A stretch of DNA of 64,000 nt from Pseudonocardia lacus (GCF_018531445.1 NZ_JAHDTH010000003.1:26175-90174); one strand, 5' to 3'. Numbered from the stretch's first letter, positions 46,734 to 55,677 are shown. Program-made: numbers and translations. The notes: a model not told the origin generated them from the letters alone.

Positions 46734-47810
46734 TCAGGTGTGCTTGCGGTGCGCCGCGGGGCCCCGGCGCACGAGCGCGGCGAGCTCGGCCGCGACCGAC
46801 CGGCGCCGCAGCGCGGGGCTGCTGGTGGCGGCGGTGTCGGCCATCCCGGCGACCACTTCGGCCAGCGCCGAGACGGCGTCGACCGAGGGCGACCAGTCGA
46901 GCTCGCGGCGGGCGCGGGTGGTGTCGACCAGCGGCGCGGCGAAGGCGAGGTCGATCCAGCCCGGGTCGAGCGGCTGCAGGCGGGCGTGCCAGCTCGCCCA
47001 GGTCGCGGCGCGCAGCACCGGCCGCGGCAGGTGCACGGCCCGCGCCCCGAGCACTTCCGCGATGGTGTCGCGGGTGACCGGTGGCGGGGCCATCAGGTTG
47101 AACGGGCCGGTCGCGCGCCGCAGCAGCACGCGCTCGACGGCGTCGGCGACGTCGTCGGTGTGCACCAGCGGCACGACCAGCGACCGGTCCACCGGGAGCA
47201 GCGGAACGTGGCGCAGCAGCGAGGCCGGGACGAAGGGCGGCACGCCGTAGCGCAGCAGCGCGCTGCCGGAGTCGCGCTGCACGATCAGCCCGGGGCGCAG
47301 GCGGGCGACGGCCGGGCCGTCGGGGTGGCGGCGCTCGTGCTCGTCGAGCAGCCGCTCGGCGGCGACCTTCTCCCGGCTGTAGGCCAGCGAGTCGATGCCC
47401 CCGGTGGGCCAGCGCTCGTCGACGGCGCGGCCGTCGGCGGGACCGGGGGAGTAGGCACCAACCGAGGACATGTGCACCAGGTGCGGGACCCCCTCGGCGC
47501 GGGCGGCGTCGAGCACGGCGCGGGTGCCGCCGATCCCGGCGCGGTCCAGGTAGGCGGTGTCGTGGGAGGGCTGGAACATCCAGGCCAGGTGCACCACCGC
47601 GTCGGCGCCGCGGAACACCGGCCCGAGTGCCGTCGCGGCGTCGGGAGCGGCCAGGTCCAGTGCCGTCCAGGCGACGTCCCGGTAGGGCTGTCCGTCCCGG
47701 GGAGGGCGACGGGCGACGCCGGCGAGGTCGTGCTCGGTGGGGTCGCGCTGGAGCCGGCGCAGCAGCGCCGTACCCACGTTGCCGCTGGCTCCGGTGATCA
47801 CGATGCGCAC
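46734..47810 (-). CDS. NAD-dependent epimerase/dehydratase-like (extended SDR) protein
   Basis: 358 residues. The NAD loop TGASGNVG is near 6, HLAWMFQP near 73, and the active-site YSREK (Tyr-x3-Lys) near 143, with VHMSSVGAYSPG supplying the Ser. The C-terminal ~60 residues are an Ala/Arg-rich extension. It probably acts on a sugar nucleotide or an acyl/phenolic intermediate. GTG 47810. It lies 87 bases after the flavoprotein gene, in line with the PKS operon, so a role in product tailoring is plausible but not shown. Confidence 0.75.
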   Translation of the reverse strand: MRIVITGASGNVGTALLRRLQRDPTEHDLAGVARRPPRDGQPYRDVAWTALDLAAPDAATALGPVFRGADAVVHLAWMFQPSHDTAYLDRAGIGGTRAVLDAARAEGVPHLVHMSSVGAYSPGPADGRAVDERWPTGGIDSLAYSREKVAAERLLDEHERRHPDGPAVARLRPGLIVQRDSGSALLRYGVPPFVPASLLRHVPLLPVDRSLVVPLVHTDDVADAVERVLLRRATGPFNLMAPPPVTRDTIAEVLGARAVHLPRPVLRAATWASWHARLQPLDPGWIDLAFAAPLVDTTRARRELDWSPSVDAVSALAEVVAGMADTAATSSPALRRRSVAAELAALVRRGPAAHRKHT

Positions 47811-47897
47811 GATCCGGCGTGCCCGGTCAGGCGCGGCGCAAACCGCGGGCGCCGATCAGGGTGGGACGGCGCACCCGGCGGATCCCCCCGCGGGCGC

Positions 47898-49019
47898 TCA
47901 TCCGTGGCCGCCGACGGGTCGGGCCAGCGCGTCGACCGTGCCGCGGAACAGCGGGGCCAGCAGGCGCGACGCGGGGACGAGCGCGCGGCGGGCGAGCTTC
48001 GGTCGGGTCCCCACGACCAGTGCCGCGGTCAGGAGGCGGTAGCGGCGGGTCAGCGCCGTCCAGTCGGGCTCGTAGCGCCGCGGGTCGCCGTCGACGACGG
48101 CCCGCACCGCGGCCTCGGCCTGGGCGAAGGCCAGGGCCAGGCCCTCACCGGTCAGGGCGTCGACGTACCCGGCGGCGTCCCCGACCAGGAGCACCCGACC
48201 GGCCACGCGCCGCCGCGAGCCCTGGCGCAGCGGGCCGGCGCCGCGCACCCCGCCGGCCGGTTCGCCGTCGTCGAGCAGCGCCGCCAGGTCCGGGAGGGTG
48301 CGCAGCTTCGCGTCGAACGAGCCCTTCGTCGAGCCGAGCACGGCGACGCCGACCAGGTCGGGCGCCACGGGTGTCACGTACGCCTCCACGTCGCGGCCCC
48401 AGTGCACCTCGACGTAGGGCGACCACGGGGCGACGCGGAAGTGGCGGCGCAGCCCGAAGCGGGGGTGGCGGGAACCGGGCACGTCGAGGCCCAGCGCGCG
48501 CCGCACGGGGGAGTGCAGGCCGTCCGCGGCGACGAGGTGGCGGGCGCGGACGCCGGCGGCGGTGACGCCGCGGTCGTCCTGGCGCACGTCGGTCACCGGG
48601 CGCGCCACGATCCGGGCCCCCGCCGCGACGGCCGCGTCGCGCAGGGCCCGGTGCAGCGTGGTCCGGCGGATGCCGCGGCCGGGGCCGGCGCGGAACCGGG
48701 CGTCGGCGCTCCGCCCGGCCCCGACGTACCGGATGCCGTGGAAGGGGTGCCCGGGCGGGTCGACGCCGAGCCGCAGCAGCGCGGCGAGCGCCCCGGGCAT
48801 CAGGCCCTCCCCGCAGGCCTTGTCGATGCCGCCGTCGATGCCGCCGTCGATGCCGCCGTCGATGCCGCCGTCGATGCCGCCGTCGATGCCGCCGTCGGTC
48901 GCTCCCGCACGTGGCTCCCACACCTCGGTCTTCAGGCCGGCCCGGGCCGCGTGCAACGCGGTGACCAGCCCGGCCGGACCGCCCCCGGCGACGAGCAGGT
49001 CGAGGACGCCGCCGGTCAC
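47898..49019 (-). CDS. geranylgeranyl-reductase-family flavoprotein 1, with GGID repeats
   Basis: 373 residues. The FAD motif LLVAGGGPAGLVTALHAARAG is near 7. The family KACGEG motif follows, near 67, but is pushed ~24 residues further by six tandem Gly-Gly-Ile-Asp units. The third motif, LLVGDAAGYVDALTGEGLA, is near 292. It probably reduces isoprenoid double bonds or hydroxylates an aromatic ring. GTG 49019 overlaps the methyltransferase stop (GTGA). The repeat lies in a loop next to the flavin-binding region and may be tolerated because it is surface-exposed. Confidence 0.82.
   Translation of the reverse strand: MTGGVLDLLVAGGGPAGLVTALHAARAGLKTEVWEPRAGATDGGIDGGIDGGIDGGIDGGIDGGIDKACGEGLMPGALAALLRLGVDPPGHPFHGIRYVGAGRSADARFRAGPGRGIRRTTLHRALRDAAVAAGARIVARPVTDVRQDDRGVTAAGVRARHLVAADGLHSPVRRALGLDVPGSRHPRFGLRRHFRVAPWSPYVEVHWGRDVEAYVTPVAPDLVGVAVLGSTKGSFDAKLRTLPDLAALLDDGEPAGGVRGAGPLRQGSRRRVAGRVLLVGDAAGYVDALTGEGLALAFAQAEAAVRAVVDGDPRRYEPDWTALTRRYRLLTAALVVGTRPKLARRALVPASRLLAPLFRGTVDALARPVGGHG
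48822..48893 (-). repeat. six 12-base units encoding Gly-Gly-Ile-Asp
   Basis: GTCGATGCCGCC (plus-strand sense) is repeated six times without mismatch from 48822 to 48893, then degrades. Perfect DNA identity indicates recent expansion. Unit changes keep the reading frame of the flavoprotein. Confidence 0.92.
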
Positions 49020-49546
49020 GCCGGCACCTCCCGCGCCGCCCACCGCAGGGCCCGCCGCTCGGCGCGGAGCCGGACGGTCAGCAGGGCGGCGTTCGCCACG
49101 GTGAACACCGCCGCGGTGAGCCAGGCGCCGTGCACCAGCGGGAGGGCAGCGCCCTCCACGACGACGACCGCGTAGTTGGGGTGCGACAGGTACCGGTAGG
49201 GACCCGAGGTGACCAGCGGCAGCCCCGGCACGACGATCACGCGGGTGTTCCACCGCGGCCCGAGCGCGGCGATGCACCACCAGCGCACCCCCTGGCAGGC
49301 GAGGACGAGCGCCGCCATCGTCCAGCCCGGCGCCGGCGTGAACTGCCGCGGCGCCAGCCACACCTCGGCGACGCAGCCGGCGAGCAGCGCGGTGTGCAGC
49401 ACGACCATGACCGGGTAGTGGCCCCGACCGGTCTCGACCCCGCCGCGGGCCATGGCCCAGCGGGCGTGCCGCGTCGACACCACCATCTCGGCCAGCCGCT
49501 CGACGCCCACGGCCAGCACGAACAGGGTGTAGACCAGCGCGCTCAC
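49016..49546 (-). CDS. ICMT-type membrane methyltransferase
   Basis: 176 residues with four or five transmembrane segments. The C-terminal SAM-binding signature of isoprenylcysteine carboxyl methyltransferases is present: [21 protein letters not shown] (about 114-134) and a closing RAERRALRW. In other type III PKS operons proteins of this family O-methylate phenolic lipids or alkylresorcinols. GTG 49546 overlaps the PKS stop by 4 bases. This supports methylation of the PKS product at the membrane. Confidence 0.85.
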   Translation of the reverse strand: MSALVYTLFVLAVGVERLAEMVVSTRHARWAMARGGVETGRGHYPVMVVLHTALLAGCVAEVWLAPRQFTPAPGWTMAALVLACQGVRWWCIAALGPRWNTRVIVVPGLPLVTSGPYRYLSHPNYAVVVVEGAALPLVHGAWLTAAVFTVANAALLTVRLRAERRALRWAAREVPA

Positions 49547-50619
49547 GCCGGCGCCCGCAGCAGCACCAGCTCGGAGCAGAACCCCGGCCCCATGGCCAGC
49601 ATCAGCCCGTACGAGCCGGGCCGCGGCGGCCGGGTCCGCAGGGTGTCGGCGAGCACGTGCAGCACCGAGGCCGAGGAGAGGTTCCCGATCCGGCGCAGCG
49701 AGTCCCAGGTGAGCCCCAGCGCGTCGCGGTCGACGCCGAGGGCGTCCTGGAGGGCGTCGAGGACCTTGGGGCCGCCGGGGTGCGCCACGTACCAGCCGAT
49801 GTCGTCGGGGGAGAGCCCGTGGTCGGCGAGGAAGCGGCGGACGTCGCCGCCCAGGTGGGTGCGCACCACGTCGGGCACGCCGCTGTCGAGCACGATCCGG
49901 AACCCGCTCGCGCCGATGTCCCAGCCCATCGTCCGCTCGGAGTCGGGGTAGAGCCGGCTGCGGGACGCCAGCACCTCGGGCTGCACCCGCTCGCTGTCGA
50001 GCAGTTGCGCCGCCCGTCGGGAGCCCGCGGCCACGACCGCGGCGGCGCCGTCGCCGAACAGCCCGCTCGCGACCAGGTTGGGCACCGAGGCGTCGCCGCG
50101 CTGCAGGGTCAGCGAGCACAGCTCGACGCTCAACAGCACCGCGACGGCGTCCGGGTGGCCGACGAGGTGGTCGTGCAGCCTGGCCACACCGGCCGCCCCG
50201 GCGACGCAGCCCAGCCCGACGATCGGGACGCGCACCACGTCCTCGCGCAGGCCGATGCGGGCGGCGACCAGGGCGTCCAGGGACGGTACTGCCAGGCCGG
50301 TGACGGTGGTGGACATGATGAGGTCGACGTCGGTAGGGGCGAGGTCGACGGCCTTGAGCGCTTCGACGACCGCGCGCGACCCCAGGTCGACGGCGGCGGC
50401 GATGAAGGCGTCGTTGGACTCCCCGAAGTCCCGCAGCCGCGCGTAGCGCTCCAGCGGGAGCGCGGTGTGGCGGGTGTCGACGCAGGCGTTGCGGTGCAGG
50501 CGGTCGACCAGGGCCCGGTTGACGCCGCTGCCGGTCAGCGCGCCGGCGAACGCGTCGGTGATCTCCCGCTGCGGGTAGCGGTGGTCGGGAAGGACGCCGT
50601 GGACGTCGAGTAGGCGCAT
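49543..50619 (-). CDS. type III polyketide synthase
   Basis: 358 residues of the chalcone/stilbene synthase fold. The catalytic triad is visible: Cys in [11 protein letters not shown] (near 137), His in [13 protein letters not shown] (near 273) and Asn in IGNLSSASV (near 306). The closing [17 protein letters not shown] carries the conserved GPGF loop. It condenses malonyl-CoA onto an acyl starter to make a resorcinol, pyrone or similar aromatic. ATG 50619 begins 3 bases after the upstream flavoprotein stop. The neighbours suggest the product is prenylated, reduced and methylated. Confidence 0.9.
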   Translation of the reverse strand: MRLLDVHGVLPDHRYPQREITDAFAGALTGSGVNRALVDRLHRNACVDTRHTALPLERYARLRDFGESNDAFIAAAVDLGSRAVVEALKAVDLAPTDVDLIMSTTVTGLAVPSLDALVAARIGLREDVVRVPIVGLGCVAGAAGVARLHDHLVGHPDAVAVLLSVELCSLTLQRGDASVPNLVASGLFGDGAAAVVAAGSRRAAQLLDSERVQPEVLASRSRLYPDSERTMGWDIGASGFRIVLDSGVPDVVRTHLGGDVRRFLADHGLSPDDIGWYVAHPGGPKVLDALQDALGVDRDALGLTWDSLRRIGNLSSASVLHVLADTLRTRPPRPGSYGLMLAMGPGFCSELVLLRAPA

Positions 50620-50622
50620 GCG

Positions 50623-51840
50623 TCAGCTCTCCTGCGGGGGTGGCGGTCGGGTGCCGGGGTCGTGGCGCAGCAGGGCGGCGCCCAGGCCGCGCAGGACCCG
50701 GGCGGTGAGCCGGCCCCGGGCCAGCGCGAGCTCGACGAGGTCGTCGAACACCCGCTGGTCGCGGGCGGCGGCGCGCAGGCCCGCCTCCAGCATCGGCCCG
50801 GAGCGCGTCAGGCGCGCGGCGAGGGCGGTGTGGCGCAGGTGCGGGAACAGGTGCGCGCGGGCGGCCAGGCCGTAGCCGAGCCCGGCGTCGGCGGGCCGAC
50901 CGGCCGCGACCGCCCGCGCTGCCGCGCGTCCCGCGGTGATGCCCGTGCTCACGGCGTAGTAGATGCCCTCGCCGGAGATGGGGTTCACCAGGCCGGCGGC
51001 GTCGCCGACGAGCAGGACCCGGCCCGTCGGGGGGCGCCAGCGCGCACCGGAGAGCGGCAGGTGGTGGCCCCGCCAGTCGGTGCCGTCCCGGGTGGCCCCG
51101 GGCAGCAGGTCCTCCAGGCGGGCCAGGAGGTCGGCCCGAGTCGGCCCGCCCGGGCCGCGGAGCAGCTCGCCGTAGCCGATGTTCGCGAGCCCGTCGCCCC
51201 GGTCGAACGACCAGGCGTAGGCGGGCTGCGCGCCGGGGCCGAAGGCGATGACCTGGGTACCGCGCCGCGACGCGGGCACGGGGGCGTAGCCGCGCAGGGC
51301 GAGGGCCGTCGCCCCCGGCGGCAGCCCCAGCTGGCGGCGCACGACCGAGTGCGCGCCGTCGGCGCCGACGACCACCTGCGCCTCGGTGCCGCCCTCGGTG
51401 CCGCCCTCGGTGCTGCCCTCAACGCCGCCCTGGATACCGCCGTCGATGCGGACACCGTCGTCGTCGACGGTCAGGTCGCGGACGCGATGGCGCAGCAGCG
51501 TCGCGCCGGCGTCGCGCGCGGCCTCGACGAGGCGCGCGTCGAAGACCCGGCGCGGCACCACGTACGACGCCCGGACCATGGCGCGGTCGACGTCGCGCCC
51601 GCCGCGGGTCAGCCGCAGCCGCGCCACCGGGACGCGGTCGTCGAGCAGACCGGTGACGCCGACCCCGGCCAGCCGGTCGAGGACCTGCGGCGCGATCCCG
51701 TCGCCGCAGGCCTTGTCCCGGGGGAAGCCGGCCCGGTCGAGCAGCGCCACCCGCAGCCCCGGGCGCTCGTGCAGCGCGCCGAGCGCGGCGGCCGCGCCCG
51801 CCGGCCCGGCCCCGACGACGACGAGGTCCCACGCGGCCAT
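50623..51840 (-). CDS. geranylgeranyl-reductase-family flavoprotein 2, with GGTE-type repeats
   Basis: 405 residues. The FAD motif LVVVGAGPAGAAAALGAL is near 6, the family motif FPRDKACGDGIAPQVLDRL near 40, and GDAAGLVNPISGEGIYYA near 285, all classic for geranylgeranyl reductases. Five decaying tetrapeptide units (GGIQ, GGVE, GSTE, GGTE, GGTE) interrupt the segment before GADGAHSVVRRQLG. It probably saturates the prenyl chain attached by the UbiA protein. ATG 51840 shares one base with the UbiA stop (TGATG). Confidence 0.85.
   Translation of the reverse strand: MAAWDLVVVGAGPAGAAAALGALHERPGLRVALLDRAGFPRDKACGDGIAPQVLDRLAGVGVTGLLDDRVPVARLRLTRGGRDVDRAMVRASYVVPRRVFDARLVEAARDAGATLLRHRVRDLTVDDDGVRIDGGIQGGVEGSTEGGTEGGTEAQVVVGADGAHSVVRRQLGLPPGATALALRGYAPVPASRRGTQVIAFGPGAQPAYAWSFDRGDGLANIGYGELLRGPGGPTRADLLARLEDLLPGATRDGTDWRGHHLPLSGARWRPPTGRVLLVGDAAGLVNPISGEGIYYAVSTGITAGRAAARAVAAGRPADAGLGYGLAARAHLFPHLRHTALAARLTRSGPMLEAGLRAAARDQRVFDDLVELALARGRLTARVLRGLGAALLRHDPGTRPPPPQES
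51382..51441 (-). repeat. five 12-base units encoding Gly-Gly-Thr-Glu-like tetrapeptides
   Basis: CTCGGTGCCGCC (plus-strand sense) twice, then CTCGGTGCTGCC, CTCAACGCCGCC and CTGGATACCGCC. Two identical and three diverged units suggest an older expansion than that in the paralogous flavoprotein. Confidence 0.85.
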
Positions 51841-52673
51841 CAGCCGGCCCCGACCAGCAGCACGACGTCGAGCAGCGCGATCCCGAGCGCGGCGCGGAAC
51901 GGCCAGCGGCCCCGCCCGGCCAGGCTGACCGCGGCCAGCGCGGCGACCAGCAGCAACGCCCCCCACACCCACAGCGGGCGGCGGCCGGCGGGCCCGAGGG
52001 CGGCCAGCAGTGACGCGGCGACCAGGAGTCCCGCGGCCACGACGCGCCCGGCGCGTTCGCCCAGCCGGTGCGGGAACCCGCGCACGCCCGTGCGCAGGTC
52101 GTCGGCGAGGTCGGGCAGGGCGTTGAGCACGTGCGCGCCGACGCCGAGGCACGCCCCGGCCGCGATGACCCACCACGGCGGCCAGGCCGGCGCCGGCCCG
52201 GCGAGCGTCGCGACCGCGGGCAGGGTGCCGAACGCGACGGCGTACGGGACCCAGGACAGCGCCGTGGCCTTCAGCCCGAGGTTGTAGGCCTGCCCGGAGC
52301 CGACCACCAGCAGCAGGTGCACCAGCCCGCTGCGCCACCCGACCGCCAGGGACAGCGCCACGCACGCGCACCCGGCCAGCGCGACCGCGGGTGCGATCCG
52401 GCCCACCGGAACACGGCCGGCCGCCAGCGGCTTGTCCGCGCGGCCGGTCGCGCGGTCGCGGGGCAGATCCACCAGGTCGTTGACCCAGCCGATGGTGAGT
52501 TGGCCGGCCGCGACGGCCCCGACGACGCCCGCGGTGGTCGCCACCGGCAGCCCGGCGGCGACCGCCAGCAGGCCCGCGACGACGGTGACGACGGCCGCGG
52601 GGCCGGGGTGCGCGGCCGAGACCATCCCGACCGCGCCGGCGAGGCGGCCGGAGCGCGGCGTCGCCGCGCTCAC
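51840..52673 (-). CDS. UbiA-family prenyltransferase
   Basis: 277 residues with about eight transmembrane helices. Both Asp-rich Mg-diphosphate motifs are present: NDLVDLPRDRATGRADKPLA (about 65-84) and the second, NALPDLADDLRTGVRGFPHRLG (near 185). Such enzymes attach an isoprenyl chain to an aromatic ring within the membrane. GTG 52673 is taken as start, since upstream codons look non-homologous. It is the first gene of the operon that continues with the flavoprotein, PKS and methyltransferase genes, so the likely acceptor is the PKS product. Confidence 0.87.
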   Translation of the reverse strand: MSAATPRSGRLAGAVGMVSAAHPGPAAVVTVVAGLLAVAAGLPVATTAGVVGAVAAGQLTIGWVNDLVDLPRDRATGRADKPLAAGRVPVGRIAPAVALAGCACVALSLAVGWRSGLVHLLLVVGSGQAYNLGLKATALSWVPYAVAFGTLPAVATLAGPAPAWPPWWVIAAGACLGVGAHVLNALPDLADDLRTGVRGFPHRLGERAGRVVAAGLLVAASLLAALGPAGRRPLWVWGALLLVAALAAVSLAGRGRWPFRAALGIALLDVVLLVGAG

Positions 52674-52772
52674 CGGCCGACGTCGCCCGTCGGGGCGGAG
52701 CTCAGGGTCACGGGATCGGACGTACCCCCGGAACCGGTGGTCCACGCCTGCCGGCGGCCCCGGCAGGTCCCA

Positions 52773-53516
52773 TCAGGCGATGCCGCCGTTGGGGGCGAGG
52801 ACCTGGCCGTTGACCCAGCGCCCGTCCGGACCGGTCAGGAAGGACACGGCGGCGGCGATGTCGGTGGGCGTGCCGAGGCGCTCCAGCGGGGGCAGCGCGG
52901 CCATCCGGGCGACGGTCTCCTCGTCCTTGCCTTCGAGGAACAACGGGGTGGCCGTGGGGCCAGGGGCGACGGCGTTGACGGTGACGTCGCGCCCGCGCAA
53001 CTCCTTGGCCAGGACCAGGGTCATCGCGTCGACGGCGCCCTTGCTGGCCGCGTAGCCGGCGTAGGTCGGCAGCGCCAGCCGCACGACCGTCGAGGAGAAG
53101 GTGACGATCGCGCCGCCGCGGCGGACCCGCCGGGCCGCCTGCTGGGCGACGGCCAATGTGCCCCGCACGTTGGTGCGCAGCATCCGGTCCAGGTCGTCGA
53201 ACCGGGCTTCGGCCAGCGGGGCGAGCAGCATGATCCCGGCGGTGTGCACCACCGCGTCCACGCCGCCGAAGCGGCGCTCCGCCTCGTCGAACAGGGCGCC
53301 GACGTCGTGCTCGTCGGCCACGTCGCCGGGCACGGCGACGGCGGTGCCGCCGGAACCGGTGATGGCCTCGACCGTCTCCTTCGCGCGCTGCTCGTTGCCC
53401 GCGTAGTGCGCGACGACGGCGAACCCGTCGGCGGCGAGGCGCTCGGCGACCGCGCGGCCGATGCCGCCGGACGCCCCGGTGACGATGGCGACGCGGTCGG
53501 GCGTGGGGGTGCTCAT
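52773..53516 (-). CDS. short-chain dehydrogenase/reductase
   Basis: A 247-residue classical SDR with TGASGGIG near 14, HTAG in place of NNAG near 90, Ser in FSSTVVRLA and YAASK near 155. It resembles 3-oxoacyl-ACP reductase-like SDRs. ATG 53516. It is divergent from a TetR gene across a perfect 9-base-arm palindrome, the common SDR-TetR switch arrangement. A 99-base gap and different control separate it from the UbiA operon. Confidence 0.87.
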   Translation of the reverse strand: MSTPTPDRVAIVTGASGGIGRAVAERLAADGFAVVAHYAGNEQRAKETVEAITGSGGTAVAVPGDVADEHDVGALFDEAERRFGGVDAVVHTAGIMLLAPLAEARFDDLDRMLRTNVRGTLAVAQQAARRVRRGGAIVTFSSTVVRLALPTYAGYAASKGAVDAMTLVLAKELRGRDVTVNAVAPGPTATPLFLEGKDEETVARMAALPPLERLGTPTDIAAAVSFLTGPDGRWVNGQVLAPNGGIA

Positions 53517-53548
53517 CGGTGCCTCCTGGTCGAACTGTGTGTACGATG

Positions 53549-53573
53549 CGTTCATATAATCACGATATGAACG
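53549..53573. promoter_or_regulatory. TetR operator CGTTCATAT-N7-ATATGAACG
   Basis: Perfect 9-base arms with a 7-base spacer in an AT-rich island between the divergent SDR (53516) and tetR (53584). It is only 10 bases from the tetR start and 32 from the SDR start, so it should overlap both promoters. It is very probably the TetR operator for both genes. Confidence 0.8.
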
Positions 53574-53583
53574 GAGCGTCCAT

Positions 53584-54207
53584 ATGGGCACCGGTGACGC
53601 CGCTCACACCGCCGAGCCGGCCGTGCGCCGTGGTCGGGGCCGGCGACCCGCGGCCCAGGTGCGCGCCGAAGTGCTCGACGCCGCCGGTCAGCTCCTGCTC
53701 GAGGAGGGCATGGCCGCGTTCACCATGGAGCGGGTGGCGGCCCGGTCCGGGGCCAGCAAGGTGACCCTCTACAAGTGGTGGCCCTCGAAGGGGGCGCTGG
53801 CGCTCGACGGCTACACCCACGCCGTGCGGCGCCGGCTGGAGTTCCCCGACTCCGGCGACATCGAGGCCGACCTGATCACCCAGATGCGCTCGTTCGTCGA
53901 GGTCCTGCGGGGCCCGGCCGGGCGCGCCATCGCCGAGCTGATCGGCCAGGCGCAGACCGACGCCGAGCTGGCGGCGGCCTACCGGGAGCGGTACTCCGGG
54001 CCGCGCCGCGCGCTGGCCGTGGACGTGCTGCGGCGCGCCCAGGAGCGCGGGCAGATCCGGACCGACGTCGATCCGGAGGTCGTGATCGACCAGCTGTGGG
54101 GGGCGGCGTACCACCGCCTGCTCATCCCCGACCAGCCGCTGACCGCGGAGTTCACCGACGCGCTGGTGCGCACGATCATGGCCGGGCTCCGGCCCGCGGC
54201 GGGATGA
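53584..54207 (+). CDS. TetR-family repressor
   Basis: 207 residues. The N-terminal DNA-binding domain (~20-68) has VLDAAGQLLLEEGMAAFTMERVAARSGASKVTLYKWWPSKGALAL, the TetR helix-turn-helix. A C-terminal TetR_C helical ligand domain follows (AYRERYSGPRRALAVDVLRRA). ATG 53584. It likely represses the divergent SDR and itself through the 53549 palindrome. The inducer is unknown. Confidence 0.88.
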   Translation: MGTGDAAHTAEPAVRRGRGRRPAAQVRAEVLDAAGQLLLEEGMAAFTMERVAARSGASKVTLYKWWPSKGALALDGYTHAVRRRLEFPDSGDIEADLITQMRSFVEVLRGPAGRAIAELIGQAQTDAELAAAYRERYSGPRRALAVDVLRRAQERGQIRTDVDPEVVIDQLWGAAYHRLLIPDQPLTAEFTDALVRTIMAGLRPAAG

Positions 54208-54385
54208 CCGCTACCGCGCAGGGCGAACGCCCCGCCGCCGGCCGCGACGGTCCGCCGATCACCGCGAGCGCAGGATCACCCGCCGGACCAGGCGCGTTCG
54301 TCTACGGTCGCAGGAGCAGCCCGACCCGGCCCCCGCACCGCGGACCGGCCCGGGAGGCGTCCGTGCCACCGAGGCGAGGAGCACC

Positions 54386-55162
54386 GTGAGCGAGTTCCCC
54401 CTGCCCAACACCTCGCACGACCTGACCGGGCAGGTCGCCCTGGTCACCGGGGCCTCCTCCGGGTTGGGCCGGCGGTTCGCCGCCACGCTGGCGGCCGCCG
54501 GTGCGTCCGTGGTCGTCGCGGCGCGGCGCAAGGACCGCATCGACGAACTGGTCGCCGAGATCGCGGGGCGGGGCGGGCGGAGCGCCGCGCTGGAGCTGGA
54601 CATGACCCGCGCCGACACCTTCGCCGGGGCGGTCGATCAGGCCGAGACCCACTTCGGCCCGATCACCATCCTGGTCAACAACGCCGGCGTGCCGGACGCC
54701 CAGCGCGCGCACCGGATGCCGCTGGAGCTGATCGACACGGTCTTCGACACCAACCTGCGCGGCCCGTACGTGCTCACCTGCGAGGTCGCCCGGCGGCTGA
54801 TCGCCGCCGGCACCCCGGGCCGGATCGTGAACATCTCCTCGATGGGCGCATTCGACTACCGCGGGAACGGCGCCGCCCTCTACTCGATCACCAAGGCCGG
54901 CATCGCGCGGATGACGGAGGCGCTGGCGGTGGAATGGGCCCGGTTCGGGATCAACGTCACCGCCATCGCGCCGGGCGCGTTCTCCTCGGAGATGATGGAC
55001 GGGATGATCGAGCGGATCGGCGACGTCGCCCAGCACTTCCCGCGCCGGCGCCTCGGGGATCCCGCGCAGCTCGACTCGACGCTGCTCTACCTGTGCTCGC
55101 CGGCCTCCGAGATGGTCACCGGCACGATCATCAAGGTCGACGACGGCCAGCACGGGCGGTAG
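54386..55162 (+). CDS. short-chain dehydrogenase/reductase
   Basis: 258 residues. TGASSGLG near 18, NNAGVPDA near 93, Ser in ISSMGAFDYRGNG and YSITK near 168, all catalytic residues present. The closing SEMVTGTIIKVDDGQHGR is typical of FabG-like enzymes. GTG 54386 follows GAGGAG. It is 178 bases downstream of tetR on the same strand and could belong to its regulon. Substrate unknown. Confidence 0.85.
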   Translation: MSEFPLPNTSHDLTGQVALVTGASSGLGRRFAATLAAAGASVVVAARRKDRIDELVAEIAGRGGRSAALELDMTRADTFAGAVDQAETHFGPITILVNNAGVPDAQRAHRMPLELIDTVFDTNLRGPYVLTCEVARRLIAAGTPGRIVNISSMGAFDYRGNGAALYSITKAGIARMTEALAVEWARFGINVTAIAPGAFSSEMMDGMIERIGDVAQHFPRRRLGDPAQLDSTLLYLCSPASEMVTGTIIKVDDGQHGR

Positions 55163-55173
55163 CGGTCGGCCGC

Positions 55174-55584
55174 CTACTTGGCGGCGTCGACGCGGCCGCG
55201 GTCCTGTCCCCGGGCGGGCGTCGCGAGCGTGCGGATGCCCCTGACCAGGACCAGCAGGACCAGGCCGGCCACCAGGGCGGCGCAGGCGACCGTCACCGAC
55301 CCGGTCGTCAGGACCGCGCCGAATGCGCCGAGCGACACCAGGGAGCCGAACGCGCCCACCGAGAGGACCGAGCCGAAGGACCCGACCGAGAGCACCGACA
55401 GGACGGAGCCCAGGGAGGCGACGGACAGGACCGACCCGACGGAGCCGATCGACAGGACGGAGTCCTTCGAGCCGACGCTCAGGATCGAACCGCTCGACCG
55501 GTAGGACAGGATGTTCGTGCTTCGCGCCGGGCGCCCGGTCTCGGCACCGTTGTTCTCGGCACCGTTGTTCTCGTCGAAGTTCAT
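55174..55584 (-). CDS. GSVLSV-repeat membrane protein
   Basis: 136 residues. An Asn/Glu-rich start (MNFDENNGAENNGAE) contains a short DNA duplication. Residues ~33-100 are imperfect 9-11-residue repeats of the form Gly-Ser-x-Gly-Ser-Val-Leu-Ser-Val, with Ser, Gly and aliphatic residues in strict alternation, suggesting a small beta-solenoid. A transmembrane helix (VTVACAALVAGLVLLVLV) and a basic tail follow, implying membrane anchoring. No homologous family with known function is recognised. ATG 55584; further in-frame codons extend upstream. Confidence 0.65.
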   Translation of the reverse strand: MNFDENNGAENNGAETGRPARSTNILSYRSSGSILSVGSKDSVLSIGSVGSVLSVASLGSVLSVLSVGSFGSVLSVGAFGSLVSLGAFGAVLTTGSVTVACAALVAGLVLLVLVRGIRTLATPARGQDRGRVDAAK

Positions 55585-55677
55585 GAACCGAAAACTAGGT
55601 CCGGGAACCGGTCCGGCGAAGTACGGCTTGCCACGGTTGTTCCCCCCGATCCCGCACGGGTCGGGCCGTGACACCTG

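Noticed and set aside
46734..47810. Sugar-nucleotide epimerase belonging to the glycan cluster at 58.9-63.8 kb
   Set aside because: It is 11 kb away and in line with the PKS operon; the fold alone does not show a sugar-nucleotide substrate.
48822..48893. CRISPR-like regular repeat
   Set aside because: Units are 12 bases with no spacers, in frame within a flavoprotein gene; it is a coding tandem repeat. The same applies to 14588-14635, which spans a stop codon.
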